From assembly GCA_963801255.1 (NCBI GenBank), contig CAWDEC010000008.1, positions 248,001 through 312,000 of the forward strand: 64,000 nucleotides of DNA, in the 5' to 3' direction. Below the pieces are notes generated by a model. That model did not search any database, had not been told where the DNA came from, and saw only the letters and a list, made by a program, of their open reading frames with translations. Shown one piece after another: positions 16,463-25,193 of the stretch; the stretch's first letter is position 1, and each line of letters begins with the position of its first letter. Both the position numbers and the translations under genes were made by a program. Source of the stretch: JAICXG01 sp963801255 (GTDB taxonomy: Bacteria; Verrucomicrobiota; Verrucomicrobiia; Chthoniobacterales; UBA10450).

Positions 16463-17266
16463 ATGCGCCGTAGTAGCATCGTCGCGATCGTAATATTCGC
16501 CGCCGCATTGCTGGCATTGCTCAGCATCGGGCCGCAAGCAACGCGCAAGATTCAGGCGACCTTCTTCCAAGTCATTTCGCCTTTTCTGAAAACTGGTTCC
16601 GGCCTTGAGCGCCAGATCACTTCGGTGCGCGCGGGCTTAAAGTCGCTCGAGGATTTGGAAAAAGAAAACGCCGCACTGCGCGTCGAGAACCGCTCGCTAA
16701 AGGCGACAAACGAAGCCCTGCGCGACGTCCAGCACGAGGTAAATCGCCTCCGGCACGCGCTCAACTACCGACAGCGCTCGCTTTTTCGCCTTGTCCCGGC
16801 CGAAATCATTTCGCGCGATTCATCGACCTGGTGGCGTACGGTCACGATCAATCGCGGCTCGGAGGATGGTATTGAACCGGAGATGCCGGTCTTGACCGAC
16901 GAAGGCCTCGTCGGCCGCACTACGACGGTGAGTGAGAGCGTGACTGTCGTTCTGCTGGTTTCGGACGAAAATTGCCGGGTCGCCGCAAGCGTTGAAGGCA
17001 CGCGCGAGCAGGGAATTGTTACCGGAGAACGTGTCGAAGGTAGTCTTACGCCGATGCTTGATCTCAACTACCTCTCAAAACAGGCCGAACTGAAACCTGG
17101 GCAGAAGGTTTATACGTCTGGTGTCGGAGGCGTTTTTCCTTCCGGCCTTTTCATAGGAACAGTGCACAGCTTTAAAGTGCGCGCACTTGATAGTCAGGCA
17201 AAGCTCGCGCCAGCGGTGGATTTGGCGAAGCTGGAGGATGTCTTTGTTGTGATCGGCAGCAAATGA
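16463..17266 (+). CDS. mreC: Rod-shape determining protein MreC
   Basis: Periplasmic scaffold protein that links MreB filaments to the elongation synthases. The 267-residue product has one N-terminal membrane segment (about 8-27), a coiled coil (about 45-95, ENAALRVENRSLKATNEAL), and the MreC beta domain with ARVI-like AEIISRDSSTWWRTVTINRGSEDGIEPEMPV, GLVGRT, and the C-terminal YTSGVGGVFPSGLFIGTV. The gap to mreB is 90 bp. The gap to mreD is about 150 bp and holds no other gene. Confidence 0.93.
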   Translation: MRRSSIVAIVIFAAALLALLSIGPQATRKIQATFFQVISPFLKTGSGLERQITSVRAGLKSLEDLEKENAALRVENRSLKATNEALRDVQHEVNRLRHALNYRQRSLFRLVPAEIISRDSSTWWRTVTINRGSEDGIEPEMPVLTDEGLVGRTTTVSESVTVVLLVSDENCRVAASVEGTREQGIVTGERVEGSLTPMLDLNYLSKQAELKPGQKVYTSGVGGVFPSGLFIGTVHSFKVRALDSQAKLAPAVDLAKLEDVFVVIGSK

Positions 17267-17417
17267 CGAAACCCGCAACGATCACGAATAATCAGAGTCG
17301 AAAAAAGAATGCGCGTCGGTTGAACTTCTGTCACCCGGCCTTGGTCATTGTTACAAAGCCGGGCCGCGCTGGTCTCGCCACGCGCGTTATCCCGGCGTTC
17401 GATTCAGTCATTTTTTC

Positions 17418-17978
17418 ATGATTCTCTTCGTCGTTCTTGTTGTGCTGGTGTTCGTCGCGCAGATCGCCGAAATCTTCGTCCCGCCGCTCGATTGGATGTT
17501 CAACGCTCACGTCTACATTGTGCCCGTGATTGTTTTCTACGGCGCGATGGCTTTGCCTTTTCCCCTCATGCTCGCGCTTGCGTTTGTCGCCGGGTTTTTG
17601 TGGGACGCCATGACGGTGCAAGTGCTCGACGCCGCCCACGTTGAAATCTCCTTCGGTTGGTCGATACTTCTCTACGCGGTGTTCGCCGCCATCATGCACG
17701 GTCTTAAGCCCTTGTTTAATCGGGGTCGTTGGGAAGTGCATTGTGTTCTTAGCGGCATCTGCACCTCGGCCATTCTTCTCACCCAATACCTCATGATTTC
17801 GTTTCGGCGTGGCTCGATTCTTTTTAACCGAGAAGTCTGGTGGCAGATCGGCGGTCCCGGCCTGCTTGCCATGCTGATGGCACCCCTGGTTTTCTGGATG
17901 CTGCACTGGGTCTCGCGCCTAACGCACAATCCATACGTTCCGCAGGAGGACGCTTTTAATGAATACGCGCCGCGCTAG
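17418..17978 (+). CDS. mreD: Rod-shape determining protein MreD-like
   Basis: The 186-residue, very hydrophobic protein has five or six membrane spans and sits exactly where mreD is expected, between mreC and the PBP2 gene. It contains the MreD-like pattern MALPFPLMLALAFVAGFLWDAMT, where an Asp follows a Gly-Leu-Trp, and FGWSILLYAVFAAIMHGL. MreD sequences diverge strongly, so the assignment rests on topology plus position. Its 3' end overlaps the mrdA start by 20 bp, indicating translational coupling. Confidence 0.8.
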   Translation: MILFVVLVVLVFVAQIAEIFVPPLDWMFNAHVYIVPVIVFYGAMALPFPLMLALAFVAGFLWDAMTVQVLDAAHVEISFGWSILLYAVFAAIMHGLKPLFNRGRWEVHCVLSGICTSAILLTQYLMISFRRGSILFNREVWWQIGGPGLLAMLMAPLVFWMLHWVSRLTHNPYVPQEDAFNEYAPR

Positions 17979-20244
17979 GCCGACACTGCGCATTCAATTT
18001 CTAGGGCTCTGCATGCTTCTTGGCCTCTGTGCGATCGTCGGACGGCTTTGGTGGGTGCAGGTTGCTCGGGGCAACGAATGGACGGCGCGCGTGCAAGGCA
18101 GTTCGGAGGCGACTGTGCGTATTCCGTCGATTCGCGGTGAGATTCGCGATCGCAACGGGGTTGCCCTGGTGCAAAACCGCGCCAGCTATGAAGTCGATTT
18201 TTATTTGCCGGAAATGGTGAAGGGCTATCGGGACCGCTACGGCCATCCGCCCGAGACGCAGTATCGCGCGACAATCAGCGGGATGCAGAAGGACATGAAA
18301 GAGCCCGACATCGTGAAAATCGTCAACGACGGCATTGTGCCGCGATTGGAAGATCTCGATCTCGCGCGCGACTACAACTCCAATCAACTCCAGCGCCATT
18401 ATCGGAATAACACGGAAGTGCCCTACTCCTACATCAAGGATATCGATTTCACGACGATGGCGAAGTTTTCCGAGCACGATGTCGGGCTGCCGGGAGTTGA
18501 TATCGCGATCAAACCGGTCCGCTCTTACATCTACGGCGCGCTTGCTTCACACTTGTTAGGCTACGTCGGTGCTCCAGACGATACCAATACCGAGGAAGCA
18601 AAAAAATACACCTTTTACCAGGGCGATGTAGATGGAAAATCCAACGTCGAGAAAACGATGGATGAGTACTTGCGCGGCCAGCCAGGCATCCGTGTGATGC
18701 GCCGCAATGCCAAAGGCGCGATCGACGGCGTTGTTAGGGAAGAACTGCCCAAACAGGGTGCGAATGTTTACCTGACAATCGATGCCCGCATTCAAGCGAT
18801 CGCGGACGAAGCTTTGCGCGTGGTTGGACGTGGCGCGGCCGTGGTGGTCGATCCTAACAATGGCAACGTCCTTGCCATGGCTTCGGTGCCGTCATTCGAT
18901 CCGAATACCTTCATCCCAAGCATCAAGTCGAAGGATTGGAAAGCGCTGCGTAACGACGAAGCACATCCGCTCGTCAACCGTGCGGTCAGTGCTTTTCCGC
19001 CCGGGTCGACGTTCAAGCTCATTACTGCGCTCGCCGGCATGCGCAAAGGGATCGGGAAACAAAAATTTACCTGTACTGGCGGCGTCTCCTACGGAGATCA
19101 TTATTTTCAGTGCTGGATCAACGAGAAGGGCGGGTCGCACGGAACGCTGACCGTAAGCGACGCAATTAAAGTCTCGTGCAATGCCTTTTTTTACCAATAT
19201 GGCAACGCTGCCGGCATCGACTCGATCGACGCGACCGGCGATGCGCTTGGGTTAGGCAAACCTACCGGGCTCGAAATCACGGGTGAATCGCCCGGCGTTT
19301 TGCCGGGGCCGGACTGGATGCGCGTTACCCATCCTAACGAACGATGGTCCTCAGCTTACACCGCCAACGTTTCGATCGGCCAGGGCTACGATCTCGCCAC
19401 ACCCCTGCAAATGGCCATGGCCTATTCCACCATTGCCAATGGTGGCATTTCCTATTACCCACGCATGGTCGATCGCGTGCTCAATCAAGATGGTTCTCCG
19501 CTGCTCGACGCAGATGGCAAGATTGCCGTCCCGCAAACGCCCAAGGTGCACGCGGATTTTCGCAGTGAGTTGGCGCCCGATCAGATTGAAACCGTTAGGC
19601 GCGGCTTTTGGAAAGTGGTCAACGAGGATGGAGGGACCGGCCACGCCGCTCGCATGGAAAAGGTGGAGGTGGCCGGGAAAACCGGAACCGCGCAGGCCAT
19701 GCTCAATGGCAAGAAGGATAACGTCGCCTGGTTCTGCTGCTTCGCACCTTACAATCATCCGAAATACACGGTCGTAGTCATGGTGCAGGGCGCCTTTGGA
19801 CACGGTGGTTCAGTCGCAGCCCCGATCGCCGACCGCATTCTGGAGCGCGTTATAGGAATGGACGAAGGGAAATACGAACCGCAGCTTGCCTGGCTCGCCC
19901 CAGCGCACAAAGATAAGCCCTTCGACCAGATCGTGTCAGTCAAGTACAAGGACGATCCTTTGGCGGAGCCGGGTTCCGATGAAGAAGATGCGAACGGCAA
20001 TCCTGCACAACCCGCCGAAGCGGCGGTCATGGCCAAAACAGGCGATGCTCCCGATGTCGAACCGGAAGCCGACGCCCGAGGACGTGTGCAAAACGCGCAG
20101 CAGGCGCGGCGGGCATTGCGCGCCGTTCCCGTCGCGACTCCTACCCCGCGTCCACGCGGCTTATTCGAGCGGATGTTTAACCTGCACCCGCATCCGACCG
20201 CTCCCACTCCCGCGCCGCCCCCACGCGCACGCCGACCAATTTAG
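17959..20244 (+). CDS. mrdA: Penicillin-binding protein 2 (elongasome transpeptidase)
   Basis: Class B PBP that cross-links peptidoglycan during cell elongation. The 761-residue product has a short basic N-terminus and a membrane anchor (about 10-32), and the N-terminal PBP dimer domain with RGEIRDRNGVALVQNR. The transpeptidase domain has SxxK as STFK in PPGSTFKLITAL, SxN as SCN in VSCNAFFYQYG, and KTG in AGKTGTAQAM. It is longer than E. coli PBP2 (633 aa) because of a C-terminal Ala/Pro/Arg-rich tail of about 110 residues, of unknown role. The partner SEDS glycosyltransferase RodA is not in the window. Confidence 0.96.
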   Translation: MNTRRARPTLRIQFLGLCMLLGLCAIVGRLWWVQVARGNEWTARVQGSSEATVRIPSIRGEIRDRNGVALVQNRASYEVDFYLPEMVKGYRDRYGHPPETQYRATISGMQKDMKEPDIVKIVNDGIVPRLEDLDLARDYNSNQLQRHYRNNTEVPYSYIKDIDFTTMAKFSEHDVGLPGVDIAIKPVRSYIYGALASHLLGYVGAPDDTNTEEAKKYTFYQGDVDGKSNVEKTMDEYLRGQPGIRVMRRNAKGAIDGVVREELPKQGANVYLTIDARIQAIADEALRVVGRGAAVVVDPNNGNVLAMASVPSFDPNTFIPSIKSKDWKALRNDEAHPLVNRAVSAFPPGSTFKLITALAGMRKGIGKQKFTCTGGVSYGDHYFQCWINEKGGSHGTLTVSDAIKVSCNAFFYQYGNAAGIDSIDATGDALGLGKPTGLEITGESPGVLPGPDWMRVTHPNERWSSAYTANVSIGQGYDLATPLQMAMAYSTIANGGISYYPRMVDRVLNQDGSPLLDADGKIAVPQTPKVHADFRSELAPDQIETVRRGFWKVVNEDGGTGHAARMEKVEVAGKTGTAQAMLNGKKDNVAWFCCFAPYNHPKYTVVVMVQGAFGHGGSVAAPIADRILERVIGMDEGKYEPQLAWLAPAHKDKPFDQIVSVKYKDDPLAEPGSDEEDANGNPAQPAEAAVMAKTGDAPDVEPEADARGRVQNAQQARRALRAVPVATPTPRPRGLFERMFNLHPHPTAPTPAPPPRARRPI

Positions 20245-20305
20245 AATTTAACCATGAAGTTCAACCACGGACCAACCGCGCTGACTTCAAAAACTTTGCC
20301 GCCCT

Positions 20306-21877
20306 ATGATAGAACAAGTGAAACGGATGCTTGGCCTGCGTCGCAAGACGGGCAACAAGCTCATCATCAGTATCGAGAAACTCGAGCGCCGCGTTGCGCT
20401 CCTCGAAGACGGCCAACTCGAAGAATATAGCGTCGAACGCGAAAGATCCCGTAATATCGCCGGCTGCGTTTACAAGGGCCGGGTAAAGAACATTGAGCCC
20501 GGTCTCAAGGCGATGTTTGTCGACATCGGCTTGGAGAAAAATGCTTTTCTCCACTTTTGGGACGCCATTCCCGCGGCCCTCGACAGCGGCGTCGAAGAAA
20601 TTGAACGAGCTGGAAGGAAACAGTCCAAGAAACGGTTAACAGCCAAGGATATCCCCAACGTTTACCCGATTGGCTCCGAGGTCATCGTGCAGGTGACGAA
20701 AGGTCCGATTGGAAGCAAGGGGCCGCGCGTTTCGACCAATCTTAGCTTTGCCGGCCGATATCTGGTGCTTATGCCATTCAGCGATCGCAGCGGCATTTCG
20801 CGCAAGATCGAGGACCCAAAGGAGCGCGCGCGGCTCCGCAAAATCTTACGCGAGCTCGATATTCCGGATGGTCTGGGTGTCATCATCCGTACGGTCGGCG
20901 AAGGTCAGCGTGCCCGCTATTTCGTGCGCGATCTGCATTATCTCCTCGAACAATGGTCACGCATTGAACAGCAGATCCGTGACCTTCCCGCGCCCGCCTG
21001 CGTTTTCCAGGAGCCCGATCTGGTCGAGCGAACGGTGCGCGATTTTCTGACTGACGAAATCGACGAGGTCGTATGTGACGATCGCGCGGAAGTCGATCGC
21101 ATGGTCGACATGGTCGGGCAAATTTCGCGACGCGCCAGGAACCGGATCAAATTTTACGACGGCGCCGCGCCGGTTTTCGAAACCTTCGGTGTGCAGAAGC
21201 AGGTCGACGACGCGTTTCATCGCCAGGTTTGGCTCAAGTGCGGCGGCTATATCGTGATCGACGAAACCGAAGCCCTCGTCGCCGTGGACGTAAACACTGG
21301 GCGTAACAAAGGTGGCCGCGATGTGGAGAAGACGATTCTGCAAACCAATCTCGAAGCCGCGGAAGAGATCGCGCGCCAGCTTCGTCTGCGCAATATAGGC
21401 GGGCTCATCATCGGTGACTTCATCGACATGAAAAACCGCAAGGATCAGCAACTGGTTTATCAGCGGATGCGGGAACGACTGAAGCGCGACAAGGCTAAGA
21501 CGCACGTCCTCCCGATCTCGTCGTTAGGCTTGATGGAAATGACGCGGCAGCGCGCGCAGGAGAGCCTGAGCGATTCGATTTACCAAAACTGCCCCTATTG
21601 CGAAGGCCGCGGCATGGTGAAGACGACCATGAGTACGAGTGTGGAATTGCACCGCGCACTCAATACCGTCATGCGGAAATACCAGGACACGATTCACGAC
21701 ATTCGCGTCATCCTTAATCCCGATGTCCTCAAGCGACTGAAGGAGGAAGACGAAGAATTGCTCGTTGAATTGGAGCGCCGCTACGCTGGTCGACTGATGT
21801 TCCGCGCCGATCCCACCTTTCATCACGAGAAATTTCTCGTGACCGATGCCAACACAGGCGCCGAACTGAAGGCCTGA
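20306..21877 (+). CDS. rng: Ribonuclease G/E family endoribonuclease
   Basis: Endoribonuclease of the RNase E/G family, acting in rRNA maturation and mRNA decay. The 523-residue product starts with an S1-like domain (about 35-130: YKGRVKNIEPGLKAMFVDIGLEKNAFLH). It has the 5'-sensor/RNase-H-like core with metal-binding Asp in ETEALVAVDVNTGRN and GGLIIGDFIDM, and the zinc-link CPYCEGRG (about 432-439). The length is that of RNase G rather than full RNase E, as there is no C-terminal scaffold. An rng gene also follows the mre genes in E. coli, so the position next to mreBCD-mrdA echoes a known synteny. Confidence 0.93.
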   Translation: MIEQVKRMLGLRRKTGNKLIISIEKLERRVALLEDGQLEEYSVERERSRNIAGCVYKGRVKNIEPGLKAMFVDIGLEKNAFLHFWDAIPAALDSGVEEIERAGRKQSKKRLTAKDIPNVYPIGSEVIVQVTKGPIGSKGPRVSTNLSFAGRYLVLMPFSDRSGISRKIEDPKERARLRKILRELDIPDGLGVIIRTVGEGQRARYFVRDLHYLLEQWSRIEQQIRDLPAPACVFQEPDLVERTVRDFLTDEIDEVVCDDRAEVDRMVDMVGQISRRARNRIKFYDGAAPVFETFGVQKQVDDAFHRQVWLKCGGYIVIDETEALVAVDVNTGRNKGGRDVEKTILQTNLEAAEEIARQLRLRNIGGLIIGDFIDMKNRKDQQLVYQRMRERLKRDKAKTHVLPISSLGLMEMTRQRAQESLSDSIYQNCPYCEGRGMVKTTMSTSVELHRALNTVMRKYQDTIHDIRVILNPDVLKRLKEEDEELLVELERRYAGRLMFRADPTFHHEKFLVTDANTGAELKA

Positions 21878-22034
21878 GGCTGAACGAGTTCAGACCTGGC
21901 TGTAACCAGCGCACCTGCCGGTTGTCTTCCTATCCAAGGTGACGCAATCCCAGGAATGTCTGCCTGCGTTAGCTGCCTAACGAGCGCTTAAGCGAGCTCC
22001 GGCGCGAAAATGGGACATCAGACAGGAGAAGGAA

Positions 22035-22625
22035 ATGAAGAAAAAGTTTGTCGGCATTTTTGCCTTAATCACTTTCGTGTCCGCCGTCGGCTACGCTGGT
22101 CCGGTGGAGCCGCAACAGCAGACTTATCAGCCACCGGCGCAATGGTATCGTGATCAGGAATGGAACTTTGATCTTTTCGGTACCTACGCCTTTACGTCGC
22201 GTCCGTATCAAAGCGATCGCTTTCTCGGCGTCGATCATGCGTGGGGTGGCGGAGTAGACGCCAACTACATCTTTGGCCGTTACTTTGGAATCGGTGTCGA
22301 AGGTTACGGCCTGGCGGCGGACGATGCCGTCGGGCAAGCCTCAGGCAACCTGATCTTTCGCTATCCAATCCCCGGAACTCGTTTTGCGCCGTACGTTTAC
22401 GCCGGTGGCGGCGTGATCTTTCGCTCCAACGACGTGGAAGATTTGGTCGATCGAGAAGACCACTTTCATCACCATGATACGGAAGGAATGGGCCAGTTTG
22501 GCGGCGGCTTCGAGGTGCGAATCACGCCCAACTTTGGCGTGATTAGTGATTTCGATTGGAATGTTCTAACTGGAAATCGGGACGACTTTGGGATGGTCCG
22601 GTCCGGTTTGCGTTTCGCGTTCTGA
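22035..22625 (+). CDS. Outer-membrane beta-barrel protein (OmpA/Omp-like porin fold)
   Basis: The 196-residue product has a signal peptide (about 1-21, ending VGYAG). The rest is rich in aromatic residues and glycine with alternating strands (NFDLFGTYAFTSRPY, GGGVDANYIFGRYFGIGVEGYG, FAPYVYAGGGVIF), ending in a terminal strand VRSGLRFAF whose last Phe fits the outer-membrane sorting signal. It is probably an eight-stranded outer-membrane barrel of the Opacity/OMP_b-brl type. A strong ribosome-binding site AGGAGAAGG stands just before the ATG. It stands alone; function unknown. Confidence 0.85.
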   Translation: MKKKFVGIFALITFVSAVGYAGPVEPQQQTYQPPAQWYRDQEWNFDLFGTYAFTSRPYQSDRFLGVDHAWGGGVDANYIFGRYFGIGVEGYGLAADDAVGQASGNLIFRYPIPGTRFAPYVYAGGGVIFRSNDVEDLVDREDHFHHHDTEGMGQFGGGFEVRITPNFGVISDFDWNVLTGNRDDFGMVRSGLRFAF

Positions 22626-22716
22626 AAACGGCTGCCGTCCTCGCCTTCGGGCGCCTGGGGCAACCGCGCATATCGTGTTTGAGCGACGGCCTGCTCGAAC
22701 CGTGCTGTTTCCGCCC

Positions 22717-23385
22717 CTACAGAAATGTGCTGATTTCCCCTAACGGTTTACGTTGAATATCCGGCACCATCGCCTCCCTGGCCGGATGACCGACGACGAG
22801 AAGCAAAAATGGCTTCTCGTGGGTTGGTCGCCCGAGCAACTTGTTTAGAAATCCCATCGGGCTTGGCGTGTGCGTAAGCGAGACAAGTCCTGCCTGATGA
22901 ATCGCCGCGATCAAAAGACCGGTCGCGATTCCGACCGATTCCGTCGCGTAGTAATGTTTCAACGTTCGCCCATCCGGTAACAGCCGATAGGGCTGCGCGA
23001 AGATTGCGATCAGCCACGGCGCCGCTTCGAGGAAAGGTTTGCTTGCGTCGGTGCCAAGGGCAGCAAGCGCTGCGAGCCATTCGTTAGGCGCTCGATGCTC
23101 GTAGAATTCGCGCTCTTCAGCCTCGGCCGCGAGACGTATTTCGCGCTTCAAGGCAGGATCGCTTACCGCCACGAAATACCAGGGCTGCAAATTGGCCCCG
23201 CTGGGGGCCGTGCCAGCCGTGCGCAGACAAATCTCGATCACTTCTCGCGCCACGGCCCGATCAGAAAAATGACGTACCGTCCGGCGCCGCGAGATCTGGG
23301 TGTGAAACTCCTGCGCCCGCCTAAGCACCTCGTCATCGGTGTACGATTCTCGCGGCGGCAAAGCGATGAAGTTTGGTTTGCTCAC
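22717..23385 (-). CDS. Nitroreductase family protein
   Basis: Flavin-dependent oxidoreductase of the nitroreductase fold. The region RRRTVRHFSDRAV (about 22-34 of the short form), the flavin-binding GTAPSGANLQPWYFVAV, and the later YYATESVGIATGLLIAAIHQAGL are family signatures, close to the IYD/BluB-like subgroup. A GTG at 23385 with an upstream AGGA gives 222 residues. An ATG at 23475 would add 30 residues that look random and overlap the divergent thiH start. The gene faces thiH across about 60 bp. Substrate unknown. Confidence 0.85.
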   Translation of the reverse strand: MSKPNFIALPPRESYTDDEVLRRAQEFHTQISRRRTVRHFSDRAVAREVIEICLRTAGTAPSGANLQPWYFVAVSDPALKREIRLAAEAEEREFYEHRAPNEWLAALAALGTDASKPFLEAAPWLIAIFAQPYRLLPDGRTLKHYYATESVGIATGLLIAAIHQAGLVSLTHTPSPMGFLNKLLGRPTHEKPFLLLVVGHPAREAMVPDIQRKPLGEISTFL

Positions 23386-23448
23386 ACTCAAGATCCTAGG
23401 TGCTGTCAGGCGAATTGCGATTCCGCCACGAAACGTGAAATTGTTGAG

Positions 23449-24567
23449 ATGTCTTTTGCCGCAATTCTCGATCAACTACCGCGTGCGGAATCGCCTTTGC
23501 TCCGTCGCTTTGCCAGACTGATCGAGCCTAACGACGATGGCGAATTCGAGCGTATGGCGCAGGAGGCGCTTGCCCTCACTCGACAAAATTTCGGAAAAAC
23601 GATGCGCATGTTTGCTCCGCTTTATTTGAGCAACGAGTGCATCAACAACTGTCGTTACTGCGGCTTTTCGCGCGATAATCCAATCCTGCGCGTCACTCTC
23701 ACAGTCGAGCAGGTCGTTGCCGAAGCACAGTGTCTTGCCACCCAGGGCTTTCGTCACGTGCTGCTCGTCGCGGGGGAACATCCGAAATTCGTCAACGAAA
23801 GTTATCTCGCCGATTGCATTCGCGCGTTGCGCCCGCTTTTTTCCTCCATCGCGGTTGAGCTTGGGCCGATGACCACGATTCAATACGAGCCGCTGATTCA
23901 AGCGGGCGCCGAGGGTTTGGTGGTTTATCAGGAGACCTACAATCGCAGGGTCTATGCGGAAATGCATACCTCGGGGCCGAAGCGCGATTTTGATTGGCGG
24001 CTCGAATGTCCGGAACGCGCCTACGCCGCCGGTTTTAGACGGATCGGAATTGGCGCCTTGTTTGGGCTCGCCCCCTGGCGCGCAGAAACACGAGCGCTTG
24101 CGGCGCATCTTGAATATTTGCTTAAGCGTTGCTGGCAATCGGAGTTGACGGTTAGCCTGCCGCGCCTGCGTCCGGCGGCCGGAGAATTCGTTCCGCCGTA
24201 TTCGTTGGGCGATCGCGAACTCGCGCAGCTCATCTGTGCTTTTCGAATTTGTTTTCCGCATGTCGGAATTGTTCTCAGTACCCGGGAGCCGGCGGCGTTG
24301 CGCGATGCGCTGGTGCCGTTAGGCGTGACCATGATGAGTTCCGGCAGCCATACCGAGCCGGGTGGGTACACCGGACAAGGGCGAGATGCCGTCCATCGAA
24401 CGGTGCGCGGACGGATTCTTGCGCCCGATGCCGGGATCGACGCGCTTGCCACCGGACAATTTGAGATCAGTGATGCGCGTTCGCCCGCCGAAGTGGCGAA
24501 CGCGCTGCGCGAGCGAGGCTTTGAGCCGGTCTGGAAGGATTGGGATCAGGTGCTGCTGGGGCAATGA
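23449..24567 (+). CDS. thiH: 2-iminoacetate synthase ThiH (radical SAM)
   Basis: Radical SAM enzyme that cleaves L-tyrosine to dehydroglycine (2-iminoacetate) for the thiazole of thiamine, in anaerobic-type thiamine synthesis. With the start at ATG 23449 the protein has 372 residues, close to E. coli ThiH (377). The cluster motif CINNCRYC places C64, C68 and C71. The SAM-associated GEHPK and the C-terminal SSGSHTEPGGYTGQG block are also typical. The frame is open further upstream to 23095, but that part is antisense to the nitroreductase. Its stop overlaps the thiS start (ATGA). Confidence 0.94.
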   Translation: MSFAAILDQLPRAESPLLRRFARLIEPNDDGEFERMAQEALALTRQNFGKTMRMFAPLYLSNECINNCRYCGFSRDNPILRVTLTVEQVVAEAQCLATQGFRHVLLVAGEHPKFVNESYLADCIRALRPLFSSIAVELGPMTTIQYEPLIQAGAEGLVVYQETYNRRVYAEMHTSGPKRDFDWRLECPERAYAAGFRRIGIGALFGLAPWRAETRALAAHLEYLLKRCWQSELTVSLPRLRPAAGEFVPPYSLGDRELAQLICAFRICFPHVGIVLSTREPAALRDALVPLGVTMMSSGSHTEPGGYTGQGRDAVHRTVRGRILAPDAGIDALATGQFEISDARSPAEVANALRERGFEPVWKDWDQVLLGQ

Positions 24568-24764
24568 GGGTTGTTCTTAACGGCGAGCCAATCGATTGCG
24601 CATCTGGACTAACGATTACGGATTTGGTTCATGCTCGAAACTTGCCGGTGGAGACAATTCTGGTGGAGCGCAACGGCATCGCGCTACGGCGACGGGATTG
24701 GCCTAACGAACAATTATCCGAAGGCGATCGGATCGAGATCCTGCAAGTAGCAGCAGGAGGATAG
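24564..24764 (+). CDS. thiS: Sulfur carrier protein ThiS
   Basis: Small ubiquitin-like sulfur carrier that donates sulfur as a C-terminal thiocarboxylate in thiazole formation. The 66-residue product starts MRVVLNGEPIDCASGLTITDL and ends with the obligatory di-glycine (VAAGG). The ATG overlaps the thiH stop as ATGA, so the two are translationally coupled. An upstream start at 24540 would only add eight residues from within thiH. ThiG and ThiF partners are not in the window. Confidence 0.93.
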   Translation: MRVVLNGEPIDCASGLTITDLVHARNLPVETILVERNGIALRRRDWPNEQLSEGDRIEILQVAAGG

Positions 24765-24847
24765 CGCAGGCGTTCAATCCTTCGAATTTCGAAGCTGCAC
24801 ACCAGCTTCCGGCCATTGGCAGAAGAGTTGTTCGAGCAGGTGCTGGC

Positions 24848-25162
24848 CTATCCGGCTTTCTCTTCGGCTTCTTCGCCTTCCTTCACGATATCGCCCTCGG
24901 TGAAGAGAATGCCTTTCAGAATTTCACGCCACTCCGGTTTCTGCCGAAGGAGAAACTCCAGATCCATCCCAAAATGTTTGAACTCCTCCTTTTGCGCGTT
25001 CTTCATGATGGCCTTGGCTTGTTTGTCCTTTTCGACGGCCATGCGCTGCTCGTACCAATCGATCGCCTGCGCTTCCTCGATCACGGAGAGAATCATGCGC
25101 GCAAAGGTGCGGGTCTTTTGCGGCAATTCGTTAGGCGGCTCGTGATATTGGTCGAATCCCAT
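24848..25162 (-). CDS. Encapsulated-ferritin-type (EncFtn) iron-binding protein
   Basis: The 104-residue, two-helix protein is of the encapsulated-ferritin family, whose dimers form a ferroxidase centre and which is normally loaded inside an encapsulin shell. The pattern SVIEEAQAIDWYEQR and QKEEFKHFGMDLEFLL matches the family. Glu30, Glu60 and His63 fall exactly two positions before the metal ligands Glu32, Glu62 and His65 described for Rhodospirillum rubrum EncFtn, and Trp36 is also present. LFTEGDI follows at the usual place. The tail EGEEAEEKAG shows no obvious encapsulin-targeting peptide, and no encapsulin gene is visible in the window. Confidence 0.85.
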   Translation of the reverse strand: MGFDQYHEPPNELPQKTRTFARMILSVIEEAQAIDWYEQRMAVEKDKQAKAIMKNAQKEEFKHFGMDLEFLLRQKPEWREILKGILFTEGDIVKEGEEAEEKAG

Positions 25163-25193
25163 AACAGAATGGTAACTGGCCGCGCAAACGCGG

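Noticed and set aside
23386..23448. Possible TPP riboswitch upstream of thiH
   Set aside because: The gap is only about 60 bp and holds no CUGAGA or ACCUGAUCUGG box.
23095..23448. N-terminal extension of the thiH reading frame
   Set aside because: It is antisense to the nitroreductase, and the family start fits ATG 23449.
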